A DNA stretch of 64,000 nucleotides from Stercorarius parasiticus (taxonomy: Eukaryota > Chordata > Aves > Charadriiformes > Stercorariidae). Shown in pieces: positions 1-13,574 of the stretch (within the stretch, counting starts at the first letter, position 1; each line of letters begins with the position of its first letter). Location of the stretch: the NCBI GenBank assembly GCA_013396915.1, contig VWZL01000024.1:236021-300020 (forward strand), given 5' to 3'. A program made the translations under genes and the position numbers. Under the pieces are notes generated by a model, which worked only from the letters and a program-made list of their open reading frames with translations, was not told where the DNA came from and searched no databases.

Positions 1-194
1 GTGGATGGAGAGTCAAGTGAGAGGTGGTTTTTTGCTACTCCCTTTTAATTTCAGCCACCTTTTCTGGAGTTGTGCTGTCTGTCAGAGTCCTGAAGGAAAG
101 AGCGGGAGGGGCCCCTGCGCAGCGTTAAGGAGTTAATGAGAGTCACAGCTCATTGGGGCATTATGGACAGAGACAGGGCTGCAGTGTGCCAGAA

Positions 195-488
195 TCACGG
201 GGACTTCTTACAAGGGCATGTGGTGATAGGACAAGGGGTAATGTCTTCAAACTGGAAGAGGGGAGATTTAGATTAGATATTAGGAAGAAATTCTCTACTG
301 TGAGGGTGGTGAGACACTGGAACAGGTTACCCAGAGAAGCTGTGGATGCCCCATCCCTGGAGGTGTTCAAGACCAGGCTGGATGAGGCTTTGAGCAACCT
401 GGTCTAGTGGGAGGTGTCCCTGCCCAGGGCGGGGGGTTGGAACTGGATGATCTTTAACGTCCCTTCCAACCCGAGCCATTCTATGAAA
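195..488 (+). mobile_element. CR1 LINE fragment, 3' end
   Basis: The end of an avian CR1 non-LTR retrotransposon in sense orientation. It contains the typical run 'gtggtgagacactggaac', then 'ccagagaagctgtggatgcc', and ends with 'ccattctatgaaa', a worn form of the CR1 3' octamer repeat. It is 5'-truncated, as most CR1 copies are. Short open frames over it on both strands are debris of the element. Confidence 0.9.
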
Positions 489-3149
489 GGCTGCTGATTT
501 GTCAAAGTTTTTGGTTGGTTGTTTTTTGTTTTTTTTTTAATTTCCAAGTTCATAATGGAAAGGGGTTGTAAATCTGGTATTTAGTAGTATAACCTGTCTC
601 CCAGAAAAACATTTGATTTGTCTATGTCAGGCAAATTATTTTTTTTCCTGTTCAGGTGGAGTGGTGCTGAGCACAGGAGAGCTGGGTTCAGGAGTTGCGG
701 CTGAAGTGCAAGGATCATTTTAGGAAGAGAAGACCTACTTGAAGGATTTAGAATTAACTTTTAGAAACACTAAAAAACGTACTCAAAATAAGCACTAGGC
801 AGGAGACAATAATGTAGTTCTGCCTCATTGCCAAGTGGTGGGAAAATAAGGGACCTGGGATTTATTAGTTGGATTGTTTGTGTTCCATGGGAGAGGGGTG
901 ACCGGGGGACTGACAGAGCAGAGCTGTCCCACGGTTTAGGTCACACTGGCTGAAGCGTGGGCCTCTGTTCGACGTGTCGGTCTGAGAGACTCTGGGGAGA
1001 GGGGGAAGGTGCAGAGGTCAGCTTGCTGAGGTGAGTTAGTGTGGAGGTGCCAGGAAAGGGGAGAGAACACATTTGCCCAAGGCGAAGGCAGGAATCCGGT
1101 TACAGTACTTCAAATTTTGGCCAGTCTGTTACACCAACGTATTACTTTTTCCTTCGCAGAGGTCTCATTTGATTCAGACTCTATCCCTAGAAACTTCTTG
1201 ATTTTGGTATTTAGCATCAAACTTTAAGCACATGATCTTACACTTGCAGATGTGCTGACGGCTCCCGAACGGAGCCGGGTGGAGCTGCCCCCCAGCTCAG
1301 TAACAGAAGTGTTAAAAGCACATGCACACCTAAATATCAAGAAAGTGATTGACTAAAATAGTTTCCTGTGCTATGTGGTAGAAGCTTTTTTCTGTAAGCA
1401 GCTGTACAAACATCGTGCAGAGCTGAGGTACTGATTAGAGACTGGGTGCGACGTGCCCATTCTCTCCCTGAGGATATTGTGATGCTCTTCTGGCCATTTT
1501 TCATGGGACTCTGAATGCTTAATTACTTCTCGTACCTTAGAAATGTAGCTTAAACCAAACAATTGCTTTGAAATTGCATTACAGCAGAACCGATGCAGAC
1601 TAGTGTTTGCTTAAGGCAAAAGCAAAAAGGGAGGATGTGTGGACTTTAGTGGCAATGCCCAGGAAACAACAGATTGGCACAGTCAAGGCTAATGCAGTGA
1701 GTAACCTGTAGCTGCTTTCTCTTAACAGCCAGAGGCGGAGGTGCCTGCTTTTTTCGTTAATTGCTTGGAGGTGAAAATAATTGCCCAGTTCTGGGGGAAG
1801 ATGGAGAAGGGTGAGGGCGCTGGGGGGAATGCTGAATTAAAGGTTTTTCCCTGGCAGGCTGCCTCTGCTGCCTTCCGTTTCTGGGAAATTCATGGTGCAG
1901 GAGCCCAGGGGTGCTGGAACAGCTGAAGTCTCCCGCTGCCCCTCTTAGTGCTGAAATCCTTAGTGCTCGCTGAGATGAAATTCTGAACACCCCCCCCAGC
2001 AGCTGGATAGCATCGTTCATCAGCACACACGTGAGCAGCGTGATCTCTGCTCAGTGTTGCAGTCTGTCTTCCTGCGGCGTTTCTCAGTTACAGCTAAGAG
2101 GAATTCGGTGAAGTGCGGCAATTGGGACGAGCAGCTTCTGGACGGAGCCTGGAGTAGCACCGCATAAGATTCGGTAAATGGTCAAGCCTGCTGTAAAAGT
2201 TTGAGAGGGCAAGCAGAGTCATCACTGCCTGAATTTGGTATTTCAACAGTTTTTGCCAGTTGTTGTGCACCTCAAAGACACTAAATACGTTCATTCACAC
2301 ATCCAAGTTCAGCTGGAAGTAGTCAGCATCCGTATTGCTGGTAACAATGAGAGTTGCATGTTTATCTCTAGGATGGCTATTTCCTTATCGTGATTTTTGG
2401 GGGTTAGGATCTTTCATAGTACAGGGTTCTTCTGGCTGTCGAAAGCTCCCATGAATCAAGTAATTTTCTACTTCTGGGTTCTTTCACTCAAAGATCGCTT
2501 TGTCTTCCACAGCCATTCTACTTGTTTCAGCCCAACATAAAATATTACCTTCATTATTTCAGAACTGGTCTGTCCTCACAGGCCTTATGAGGTCCATTTC
2601 TTTCAGCAGTAGTAGCTGGTCGTTCCCTTCCTGAATTTTCCTCAAATTAAGGGGGCGGCAGCAGCGGGATAATCACAAATGTTCCAGCTCAGTCCACAGC
2701 AGAGCCCATAGGAGAGGGGATGCCTCTCCTGCTGTCCACACTGGCCATGGCTCCAGAATTGGATCCTGTCTGGATCCAGCCCCTCACAGGAGCTTCTACC
2801 ACTCTTCTTAGTTTCAAAATAAAACCTAAGAAATTCTAATCAGCTTCTCACCTCTGCACCCACCAGTAAAAGAGTACTTTCTCTCTTTCTCAGCCAGGAG
2901 GGAGCTTCAGGCACCTCAAAAGGTGGTCTCCGAATTGCCAAGAGAAAAGGAATTTGGTGAGGAGGTTAAACTGTTTGCCTTATTTAGCATTTAAATGATA
3001 AAGTTACAGGTGAGGAGAATACAAATACTACTGCTAGAGGTTTAACTCTTAGTTTTCTAAAGGTGTATGTTAGACCATTGGTCCGTTGGATGTTACAGGA
3101 AAAAAAGGCTCCCCACCTCCCCTTCCCACATAAATTAGGCTGGACGCAA
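489..3149. other. Gene-free stretch left of GORASP1
   Basis: I see no exon that I can defend. In mammals WDR48 lies here, converging on GORASP1, so part of this stretch could be WDR48 3'UTR. A plus-strand AATAAA occurs at 2818-2823, but no WDR48 C-terminal coding sequence was recognised. The short open frames present have no family resemblance and are probably chance. Confidence 0.5.
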
Positions 3150-5089
3150 ACTGCCATAAGCGTTAAGCTGTTTATTACTGTGACATTTGAAATTTAGTGT
3201 AGAGTTTTGACATTTCCTGCCCTTAAATTTCTAAGGGGTGCTTAATGGTACAGCATCACTTAAATGAGCTACTACCAGCTTAAAAACAGTTTTGACAAAG
3301 GTGTAAGAGTAGAAACAGTCCTAAATAAACAACAAAATAACAAACAAATAGATCAGCTACATGTCATCAGGCTCTGGGACCAAACTTACCAATAGCTTAA
3401 ATTGCATTTATTTTTAGTGTTCGGCTGTTGACCCTTGTAGCAGTCAGTTGGGGGAAGAAAAGAGGAAATTAGCAATATAGGAAAAAACCCAAACCTGTTT
3501 GCTATTAACAGACCATTTCAAATCTCTGAATTCTACTACCTGCAGTTAGGGCTTAATGCATTTTTTTAAGCAAAAGATATTTTAACCATCCTGTTTGGAG
3601 CCACTGTATTTTATGGGAAAACAGTATTTATTTGAGACTAGCAGAGGTGAAGGAATATCAAGGACAGATTTTATGTAGGGGCATGCTCATCTGCAGCCCT
3701 CTCTTGTGTTGCAGCTTCGCCTGCAGCCTCTCACTGAAGCTGAGCTCTTGGAGGCAAATCTGTGCGTCCCCAACTCCCCATCCTGCGCCCTTGCGGCATT
3801 TCAGCCCAGTCAGTCACTTTGCTTACTGACCTCCACAGGGCACAATGCAGAAACACGGCAGAAAAAAGGAAATTAGACAATATTGTGCTAAATAAGTATA
3901 CTCTAGTTTACCGCTTAATCACACACCTCCCCTGTACCCCGTTCTCTTAATTTGTGGAAGATTTTCCCCCACAGTAACTGTACCAGCTGCAGTGACGTTA
4001 TTCCCAGTCAGCAGCTCTAAAATTCCATGATAAATCACTACCATGAGGGGTGTACAAACACCTGCATTTCCTTCATTGTTTGTTTCATGTTTGCTATTAC
4101 ATTTAAAAGCTATTTGCAGACAAATGCAAACAAACCAAAAAACGACAGCTGTTGCTGCATTAACATGTTTCATGCCCCTGTCTTGAACTTACACTTACTT
4201 GTATAAAAACAGAAATGGGTAAATAGAAAAGCACAACTAAAGAAAAGCTATTTCTCTGTCACTACGGAAGCCAGGACATAGTCAACTCCACTGAACAGGT
4301 TAATCACCCTGAAGACACATGGCCCTGACTTAAAATCATCTTTGACTGCAGCTTGTTTCAAATAACCATCATGATTCCCCCCACACCTTTTTTTATTTTT
4401 TTAAATAAAACTGTGACACCACCATGTGATCCCCTGAAGTGAATGACAGGACCCACCAACATGCATTTGTTCTGTCTAAATGCTGACACTTCAAACCCTG
4501 TGGTGCTTCCATTCCTGCAGAGGGAGGCGTAGAGAAGGTACATGGATAACTGTTACATATAAGGGATTCTAAAACAAGAAAAGTAACACTTTGCAGAGCA
4601 GTAAGTAGGAATAAGGATGTCTTGGGGTAGGAAATGCCTTGAAACTCACTAGAACTGTCTAATAGACATGTACCATTAGAAAAGCTTTTTATCAAGTCAA
4701 AGCCATAAATACTTTCTTTTTAGTGCTATCACACAGAGAAAATCATCATTAAGTGTCACTGTTGAGGCGGAGTTCCTTCATAAATACATTCAGGAGCACT
4801 TGTAGGCAAAGGTAAATCAGGAACTTACTTAACATTTTGTCCGTGTCCAACTTGTCTCTGCATTAATTTCTCCCTTTATTTGGTGATTTTGGACAGCATT
4901 CGAAGTCTGAACACACATTAATCTGTTAAAAGTGATTGGAAAAGACAATAGGATATGTATTTCATAGGATTTCTTTTATGGTATTGTCTACACTAACAAA
5001 AATAGCTGTGATTCTTTCAAGATCAGAAAAATACTCAAAGCTGTAGTATCACAGCATACGGCAGTCCATAAACAAAAGCAGCATCCGTT
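3150..5089 (-). other. GORASP1: Probable GORASP1 3'UTR
   Basis: AT-rich, non-coding sequence directly after the GORASP1 stop codon on the minus strand. Minus-strand AATAAA motifs (TTTATT on the plus strand) occur at several places. The one at 3171-3176 is followed downstream on the minus strand by a G/T-rich tract, which fits a cleavage site near 3150. The extent is inferred; nearer signals, for example near 4876 or 4389, could also be used. Confidence 0.5.
3171..3176 (-). terminator. GORASP1: Candidate poly(A) signal of GORASP1
   Basis: TTTATT on the plus strand is AATAAA on the minus strand. It is followed on the minus strand by a G-rich stretch of the downstream-element type. This is one of several candidates. 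Confidence 0.4.
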
Positions 5090-8000
5090 TCACTCATGGT
5101 CTTGTGCAGCTTCTTCCTCTTTCTGTTCACATGCCGCGTCATCATCTGGTGTCAGTGGAGCAGTGGTTAACGAGCTCTCAGTACTGTTTAACAGCAGCTT
5201 TGTTTCTTGGTTATCGGGATCAGTTCCTAGTGTTGTTTTTGAAGAAATTTCATTAGGAAGAACAAAAGAAGGTAAAGATGGAATAGAAGGCAGTTGGTCG
5301 TCCAACTTGGGCTGCTTGACTGCACTTTCAGAATACCTGGTTACATCTTCAGGGTCCAAAGCTGTAGCATTTTCTGTGAAATAGAAACAGTTTGTAAAAA
5401 AACATGAACTGTCAGGCTAATAGATGATTCCTCTGGTTACCATACATCTAAGAAAATCAGCCTGAATGAGATACCTCGGTACAGGCACATAACCGGATTC
5501 ACAACTGTCAAATACACAGGCTGCATTTACTCAGTCCTCCCCAAATCCAAAAAAATCTGATAGCGCAAGTAGGTTTTTCAGAGACCACGAACCATTTCGT
5601 CTGCTGTATTCTTACACCAGAGACGTTGCATTTTGTGTTACAACTCTTACCCACCCCACCTTTTACAAGGGAAAGGCATTCATAATGCGAAGATTTAAAA
5701 TTTTTTTTAAATAGAAAATTCACTATTAAGATAACTGCAATTTTGTTTTCAGTTTACAACTGTGAAGACAAGCCTATAGTACAAAAATTCGTTTACACTG
5801 ATTTTAGAAATACGTCCTGTTGAGGTCAGTTTAATTTGGATCATCAACATTTTCATTTAAAGAAAGAGACACGCATTCTATAATCTTATAAAAAAGCCTA
5901 TTAGTTTTTGTCCACTTCTACACCTGATTTCTGCTACTTTTTCCATCTCATTTCAGCTGATACCCTTTCTGACTTTCCTTAAAATTGGCTTATTTCCAAA
6001 AAGCATAATACTGCTGAGCAGGAATGAGTTGGTACCATTCCAGAAATTAGGTCAGAGGCCTAAAGGAAACCTCGAAGACACTTACCAAAATAAGCAGAAG
6101 CATCATTGTTTGACATTAACTTTTCGGTGCCTACTAAAGCATCTGCTGCTGGCATGTTGAAGGAGGCAGATGAAGACACGCTGGACATCTTTGTGAAGTC
6201 AGTGAGTTCAGGAAATGGAATACCAGACATATCTAGAAATCCTGAAGGAGAAAGCAATTACAGTACTGTTTTACATATAACACAGAATTTTCGATTCAAA
6301 AAGACATGTTCTATCCAGACTGAAGTCCCCTCCCTGCTAAATATAAATAAATTTAACCTGTTATCTGACATCAGTGGAAAGACTTCTGCATCATGTTAAC
6401 CTTAATCAGTACCGAAATTCTAAAGCTCTAAGATCTAGTGAAGTCAAAAACTTTAAGGAAAGCAACCACCAATGCTCACAGTTCTGCATTTAAGTCTCAA
6501 ACTTGTTTAAGACCTTCTTAGTTTACTTCGATGTCCTCTAAAGAATTGCTGAAAAAAAGGACCTAAGAAAATATACCTGGATCCATAACTCTCTGGAGAG
6601 GGGGAGGAGGAGAAAGTGAGCTTTCTGGCGAATAACCACTCATTTCTTGATCTGTGGAATGATCCAAGTTCATAACCATTTCAGAGTTGTCACTCTGAGA
6701 AGTGGGTGCCAATAACGGAGTCTGGAATAACACAGTAAAAAGGAAAAGCATCTTTTTATATTGAAAGCTTCACCTGTAGACGACCTTCCTATGAAAGCAT
6801 TCTGCCTCAGTCTTCAAGTACACCAATTCAGAGAGAACCTACGATGCCAAAACTCACAGACAAGCCACCGATTAGGACATGTTCCAACGTAGCCTTTTAA
6901 AACCAGTACGTTCTCAGAAGAATAGTCCATACTTAATTCTTGTAGGCGTATTTTGTTTCCTAGTGAGCAGGCTATTCTTGTAATGTGATTCTCATTGACT
7001 GATACAGCTGTAACATGCAAGTCTTCAAAAAAGGAAGAAAATATCTGGCAAAAAACTGATATCAGCCAACACTGGTGATCTGTCATCTGCCCAGCATCAT
7101 CAGCTCTCACTTTCCCTTCACCTAACTCCATTTCATTCAAGCACAATTGTACGCTGTATTCAAATATACTGTATTATGGATGTTCCAACAAGTAGGAATT
7201 TTTGAAACTCCAGAGGATGTGCCAGAGATACAAACTAATTTCTTACATACCTCTGTGTAACCATTAGTAGGTGGTACAGGAGTTCCAGCTTCTGGTGAGG
7301 GTGAAGGTGGTTTGCTTTCTGGCTTTTTCTTCGATACCAAGGACTGCGTTGGAATTCTGTGCAAATAGCCATATCCAATACCACATCCTAAACTGTACAA
7401 GAAATGTAAAACAAGACATTAAAAAAAGGGTGTTCTTAACAAAGCTAATAAGGATTTTAAATTTTGACTCCTTAAAACACGAAGAGTTTGAGTCTTTAAT
7501 CTATGGCAAGAAATACCTACCTGCAAGAATCATTTCACTCACTCACAGTACTCAAGGAGCACTCTGCAATTGACATTCAGCCATACACAGCTTAGCTCTC
7601 AGTTGATTACTTTTATATCTTTATGAAATATATAAGTCTGACCCAATTTGGATTTTGTTTAACTGAACGTTTGCCTGGGAGAACAGAGCTAGTGAAACTG
7701 CTACTGGGGAAGTTACCACAGGTTTTGCCATTGGTTTCACGATTGATTACATCTAAAACATGACTAGTTATTAATTCTAAGCTTTTTTTTTTTTAAGGAA
7801 AGATGCACAGTTTTGTGTGACAAGTGTAAAGAAACAAGGCTTAAGACAGAACAACAAGCTATAATCAATAATAATAATACGCTTAACAGGAGCTCATTTA
7901 CAGTGAGTATATAACCTGTCATCAGCCAGTGACTGTCCGGAGATCAGTACCTTCCTTCTCCACCCCAAGCTCCATTGGGAGTCACAACTACCTCTCGAAT

Positions 8001-10498
8001 GGAATCTGCTTCAGTGTTATAAACCATCAGCTTCAGGGGCTTCCCCTCATGGGATTCAATCAGTGAAAAGAAATCCTCCGACTAAGAAAAACAGAGAGTA
8101 GTAGTATTACTCAAATGTGTAAGACAAGGAGCTAGAAGCAAGTTAGCATTTTACAGTTATTTACTTCAACATGAGATATTAAAAACCCAAAGACAGATTA
8201 AAATTCACTAGTGTAGTTTGATCTTTAGGGGCAACTTTCTTTTATTATCAGATTAAAAAAAGATAATGTTTACCTCAACCATAAAGTATCTGTCACAAAC
8301 AACCTCCCAAAATTCCAAAAAACTATTCCCATACATTTGATGTACATGCAATTAGATTTATAAAAAAACCCCAAATCCTCCAACATACACTTGGCAGGCA
8401 TGAAGGCAACCACTACTTGAAGGAACATGCACCCTACCTCCTGAAGAATCTGATCAGATCCAACAATGTAGTCAGTGTAGGGCTGGAGACCAGCTAGAGC
8501 TGCAGGAGATGCAGGTTCAACGTCCTGTGAAAGAACAACATATGTCATCTGCACTCGCAACAGGATAAACTACTATCAAAAAGGAAAATTAACTCCAAAA
8601 ACACCAGAAGGAAAGAACATTTTTTTTATGAGACAAAAGAGAAGTCCTTGAACAAGTCTAAATCTAGGTGTGACATCTTGTAAAACATACTGAATAAGAA
8701 AGACCAAGATAATACCAATTCAAAATGAGATACTCCGTAAGACGTTGAGAGTTGCATTTATTTAAACAACCAGAAACAGAACAAAAGATCATGTCAGTCT
8801 TCCCTAGGCTCTTCTACTCTTTCAGCTCTCCCTCTCAATTTTAAAATAATAGTTTGGTGCTTTTTGCAACATTAATATTACTTGGAGGAAGTTTAGCCAA
8901 CACAGAGACACTCATCGAGCCAGAATCTTTTTTGCTTTTGCCACTGTTCGTTTTATCATAAGATGAAAAAACCCTTCTCCCCATCAAACAGTGACTGGGG
9001 TTGGGAGGGACAGAGATAATTTTCCTCATAGCAACAAGCAACACTAACAGTCACCCACTACCTGTCCCCGTTCAAATAACTCAGACAAACGTTCAAGACT
9101 GTGTTCCCTTCTTCTGTGTGATTTCAGTATACAAGTTACTTCTCAACGTTACACTTTAAAACCAGGTTGTATGAATACAAAAAAGACAAGGAAGAATTCT
9201 GTCTCACCAGAACGTGCCACACGTGTTCATTGGCTCCCTGGAAACTGCAGAACCTGACACTGGCTCCAAGAAGACCTTGTCCTCCCCACATGTTACTGGG
9301 GATCACCTCCACCTCTCTTATTTTCATTGTTTTGATATTATACACCTCCAGCTTCACTGCTTTTTCAGCATTTGCCTTCAGCAGATCTTTCAACATGTTG
9401 TTTTCTTTATTCTGTAAAGCACAGAAAGAGATACACGATTAACATTATTTCTATCTGTATCTGTAACATAGATGGCATGCCTGTGGCAGAACTTGAATAC
9501 AAAGAACCAAAACCACCAAAATTTAGGCTCTGGGTTTCACAATCTGTCCCAGCAGTTCAATTTGCTTTTATTAGAAAAGAGTCAGTACTATCAGCTCATG
9601 TCCCTTTACATAAGTACTTACTATTACTCCATTTCAGTACTTATATTTTTGTCCTTCTTAACTGCTACTAAATTATATCAGTCTAACAATAAGCAGCAAC
9701 ATTTTACTTCATGCCGCTGATCCCAGTCCTTATTCAATAACCCTTCAAAGTCATTGCAAATTGACTGTGAAAGGACAGACTATTTGGGAGTAGCTCAGAG
9801 AACTATCATTATTTCTGTTACATTAAAAGATTAGATGGATATTCCTCCAAAAATCTACCATTATAATGATCACTTCCACTAATAAAAGCATGACAAACTT
9901 AATGAATTCAGCATTAAGATGAAGCATACAACCACAGCTGTGAGCCTTTTAAACCAGAAACAAACAAACTAAAACTCAACTCTTTTGTCGTAACTCAACA
10001 TACAGGAACTGCATTCCCAGTCTTAAAGTGAGACAGGCTATGATGCTTTTTCATGTTTTATCAAATGTTGAAACAAGTTTGTTTAAACAAATGTTGAGCT
10101 CTTACCATTGACTCACCAGTTCAACATTGACCTTATGGCAGAAAATATGCATGAATGAGTAATATCATAAACACTGTATTAATCTATTAAGAAGTTAAGG
10201 TGATTAAAGGCATAGGACTCCTCAAATTTGGATCCAGCCAGAGAGGAGAGTTTGAACACCACCAAGTTTTTCTTTACCTTTCTAATGCCATATACAATGT
10301 CCAATGTGAAAAGCTTTCTTTACTGCAACAACTTTGGCTTCTACCTTCCATCATTACAAAACCCCTATTTCATGTAGAAGAAAAATAAAATAAGAGAAAA
10401 AAGCACATGAGGCTTACAAGCCTAGTGTGTCCTATGGCAATGATGAAATCGAAGAAAGGTTCCAGTCCTCCTTGTTGAGCTGGGGAGTTTTCTTGAAC
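5090..10498 (-). CDS. GORASP1: Golgi reassembly-stacking protein 1 (GRASP65), exons 2-9
   Basis: GORASP1 is a peripheral cis-Golgi protein that links cisternae into stacks and binds GM130 (GOLGA2) through two GRASP-type PDZ domains. Eight exons are seen: 10418-10498, 9208-9411, 8438-8524, 7951-8081, 7251-7392, 6577-6721, 6086-6241 and 5090-5373 (stop TGA at 5090-5092). All have AG/GT borders and compatible phases, giving 409 codons plus stop; with about 21 residues from exon 1 this is close to the 440 of the human protein. PDZ1 spans exons 2-3 ([28 protein letters not shown]). PDZ2 follows ([19 protein letters not shown], then [19 protein letters not shown]). The Ser/Pro-rich tail has [28 protein letters not shown] and QRVMDPG match GORASP1 rather than GORASP2. 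The start exon with the myristoylated Gly2 is not found. The gene looks intact otherwise. Confidence 0.95.
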
Positions 10499-12537
10499 CT
10501 GCAAAATATACATTTTATTTTTATTACACATTGATTTCTAGTTACAGTAAGTGACAACATTAATCTTTACACTTGATTCAATATTTACTTTTGAGTTGAA
10601 GCAGAGATAAGATAACAAATGACAGACCTCGGGAAGCAGTCCACAATTGTGAACTTACTTTTATAAAACCAGGAACAACAGGTGTCCAAATGAAGCTGTA
10701 ATAAAAAACAGGTTTTGAACCCCATACAAGACACAAGTATTGTGATTCAGACTGTACAGCATGGAATTATTTGGAGAATAACCCCTTTGCCTTTGGAGAA
10801 GGGCTTAGTATTCAAAGTGCTGCTTCAGGATTTTCTTCCATGCTACTAATAACCTGAGCATATTGACAGCCCCCAATTACATCACAGCTGCTTTTTACAT
10901 AAACAGAATTTACAGTTAAGTTCCCAAAATTTACAGCACATTAGAATAAGAACACTTAAAAGAGTATGCTAAAAACAATGGCTAACCACAAGTACTCGTC
11001 AAGAGGATTGCCATGGCTTACAATAGATTCATAAGAAATAAGAGTTGCAACACCTCAATTTAATTATAATCAAGTTACTGTAAAACAGATGTAATAAAGA
11101 AATACAGAGAACACCTATTAAAATGCATTCACACCAGGATAAAACCCACCAAAAGTTACACAGAACTTGATATATGTAGAGTCTATGAGAGTATACCCAC
11201 TTCAAAGTATACTAACAAAGCAACACGATATTAAGGGAACCACTGCAAACCTGCTAACAGTTTGCACTGCTTTTAACTTTACTTTTTGTGAACTCAGCAG
11301 TACAGCCCTTAACCCACAATATATTTGATTCCCAAAAGCCACCCCATGATTTAAGTGCTAAGTTACAACCCACACATCATCTGAACTAAAAAGTTCATTG
11401 CTAGCAACGTAAAAACACTTGTATCTTGTGTTTGGCCTTGTGTTACCAAACTGCTGTATTTTTTTTTAAATAAAATTGTATCAGTATTGGGGCTTTTGCT
11501 GGCATAACTGTCTATGCAAGTTTTAAAATATACATATTTTAAATATAGTTACTTCAGCAAAAGCTTTTACAGCAAAAAAAAATAATTATGCTTTATTATT
11601 AAACACTCAAGACTGACCACTGTAACCACAATTGGAGTAGGAAGTATTAACTTTCATCACAACCAAACAGACAGTTTACACTGAACTAAGCTGAAAGTTA
11701 AAAAAGTTTATATCCCAATTCTAAATAACGTGCAAGAAGCCTTACAATCAAACTATTGTGTAACACAACGTCAAGGATGAAAGTGTACACAAAAAGATGT
11801 ACATGGAAGTTATTACGTAGCTCATGACATCATTGTTCAGGTCTCTCAAAGCCTTACAGGTTCCCACAAGAAGCTGTAAGTTATAAAAAAGCCTGCAGTA
11901 TTTGCTTTTCAAAATGACATCATATCAAAAGTTGCATGAACTCCCTGGAGGAAAAAAAAAAATAAAATAAAGGACTGTCTCCTGCATACTGTAGGTCACC
12001 AAAATCATCCTCCAGTGCAGCCAACTAAGCAGTATCCCACACTGAACATAAAAGGAGGAGGCATTTAATGATCGATAGTCATTTCTGATGGCCTCTACTC
12101 AGTTAAAGAGACTGACAAATGCAGATTACAACACTGGTATCCTAAATGCATCTTGGGATGCTGAGAAACACAAACTGCTGAAGAAGTGGAAAGCAGCATA
12201 TGGCGACAACAGTTCCACTCTTATTTCAGGGAGGAAGACCACCAACTAAATGAACAGATAACTTACGCAACAACTGTTAACTTATCAGCAATACCTCAGC
12301 CTATCTTTAAGCTCCAAGACACACATTTAAACAAACATTTGTGCAGACAATAAGCCAGACAGAGGACTTGGAACAAACTTGCATGTACGTATATATAGTG
12401 CCTGTGAGAAGCGGCCCCTCAGGAAAACACTGTCTGCTGCAGGAATTAACTCCCCAGATGCTGTACAAACCCACAGGGAAATCAGTCAAATCTTCAAGTC
12501 AAAGGAATTCGGAGGGGCGCAGAGAGGAAGGGCTATA
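10499..12537 (-). other. GORASP1 intron 1, gene-free part
   Basis: AT-rich sequence between the CR1 at 12538 and GORASP1 exon 2. I looked on the minus strand for a short exon starting MG and ending before VQENSP and did not find one. No other feature is recognised. Confidence 0.6.
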
Positions 12538-13027
12538 TTCATAGAATGGTTTGGGTTGGAAGGAACCTTAAAGATCATCTAGTTTCAATCCCCCTGCCAT
12601 GGGCAGGGACATCTCCCACTAGACCAGGCTGCTCAAAGCCCTATCCAGCCTGGCCTTGAACACTTCCTGGGATGGGGCATCCACAGCTTCTCTGGGCAAC
12701 CTGTTTCAGTGTCTCACCACCCCCACAGTAAAGAATTTCTTCCTAATATCTAATCTAAATCTCCCCTCTTTCAATTTAAAACCATTAACCCTCACCCTAT
12801 TGCTCCATTCCCTGATAACGAGCTCCTCCCCATCTTCCCTGTAGCCCCTTTAGGTACTAGAAGGGGCTATAAATTCTCTCCAGAGCCTTCTCTTTTCCAG
12901 GGTGAACAACCCCAACTCTCTCAGGCTGTGCTCACGGCAGAGGTGTTTCAGCCCTCTGATCACCTTCATGGCCTCCTCTGGACCCGCTCCAACAGGTCCA
13001 TGTCCTTCTTATGTAGGGGGCTCCAAA
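12538..13027 (-). mobile_element. CR1 LINE fragment, antisense
   Basis: Starts with 'catagaatggtttgggttgg', the reverse complement of the CR1 tail, and continues through 'ggggcatccacagcttctct' to 'ggacccgctccaacaggtcc'. It stops abruptly at the N at 13028, where sequence character changes to a CpG-rich block, so its inner end may be an assembly join rather than a biological border. Confidence 0.92.
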
Positions 13028-13028
13028 G

Positions 13029-13574
13029 NCCCGAAAGAAGCATAAAAAGCTCCCCATGGCTGCCCAGCAGCCGAGACACGGCTCCGAGGCCGCTGAAGCC
13101 GCCGCAGCGGGTGTGAGGCCGCGCCGAGCGAGTTCCCTCTCGCTGCCGGCGGCAGCGGCGCGGCCGCTCCTCCCCTGCCGCCGTGGCAGCTCCCTGCAAG
13201 GGGCCGACAGGTGGAGGGGGCCGGNNNNNNNNNNNNNNNNNNNNNNNNNNNNNNNNNNNNNNNNNNNNNNNNNNNNNNNNNNNNNNNNNNNNNNNNNNNN
13301 NNNNNNNNNNNNNNNNNNNNNNNNNNNNNNNNNNNNNNNNNNNNNNNNNNNNNNNNNNNNNNNNNNNNNNNNNNGGAGCGGGCGAGGGGGATCCCTAAGG
13401 AGACATGGCTGAGGGGGAGTGCTGAGGAGAAATGGCTGAGGGGCGGAGGGGGAGCGCTGAGGAGAAATGGCTGAGTGGCTGAGGGGGGCCGCTGAGGACA
13501 AGCGGCTCTGGGGGAGCGGGCGAGGAGCTGAGGAGAAGCGGCTGAGGGGGAGCGCTGAGGAGAAACGGGCGAGG
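13029..13574. promoter_or_regulatory. CpG-rich block, probable GORASP1 promoter region with gap
   Basis: This block has many CpGs and strong GC, unlike the AT-rich neighbours. It lies upstream of GORASP1 exon 2, where mammals have the head-to-head start of GORASP1(-) and TTC21A(+). Positions 13225-13374 are N. A CCATGG at 13054-13059 gives an ATG on both strands. The minus-strand one (13055-13057) starts Met-Gly-Ser after a GC-rich leader, as GRASP proteins do, but the next residues do not match. Promoter use is inferred from position and base composition. Confidence 0.6.
13225..13374. other. Assembly gap (150 N)
   Basis: A run of 150 unknown bases inside the CpG-rich block. GORASP1 coding exon 1 and more copies of the flanking minisatellite may be hidden here. 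Confidence 0.98.

Noticed and set aside
1..3100. WDR48 3' end expected from mammalian synteny
   Set aside because: I found no WDR48 C-terminal codons. Only UTR could be present, which cannot be told from the sequence alone.
5090..10498. GORASP2 instead of GORASP1
   Set aside because: [35 protein letters not shown] and QRVMDPG agree with GORASP1, and the CSRNP1 neighbour confirms it.
13056..13412. Plus-strand frame starting MAAQQPRHGSEAAEAA in the CpG-rich block
   Set aside because: Ala/Arg-rich frames are common in CpG-rich DNA, it runs into the gap, and TTC21A downstream is dead. It may be leader sequence but is not supported as a protein.
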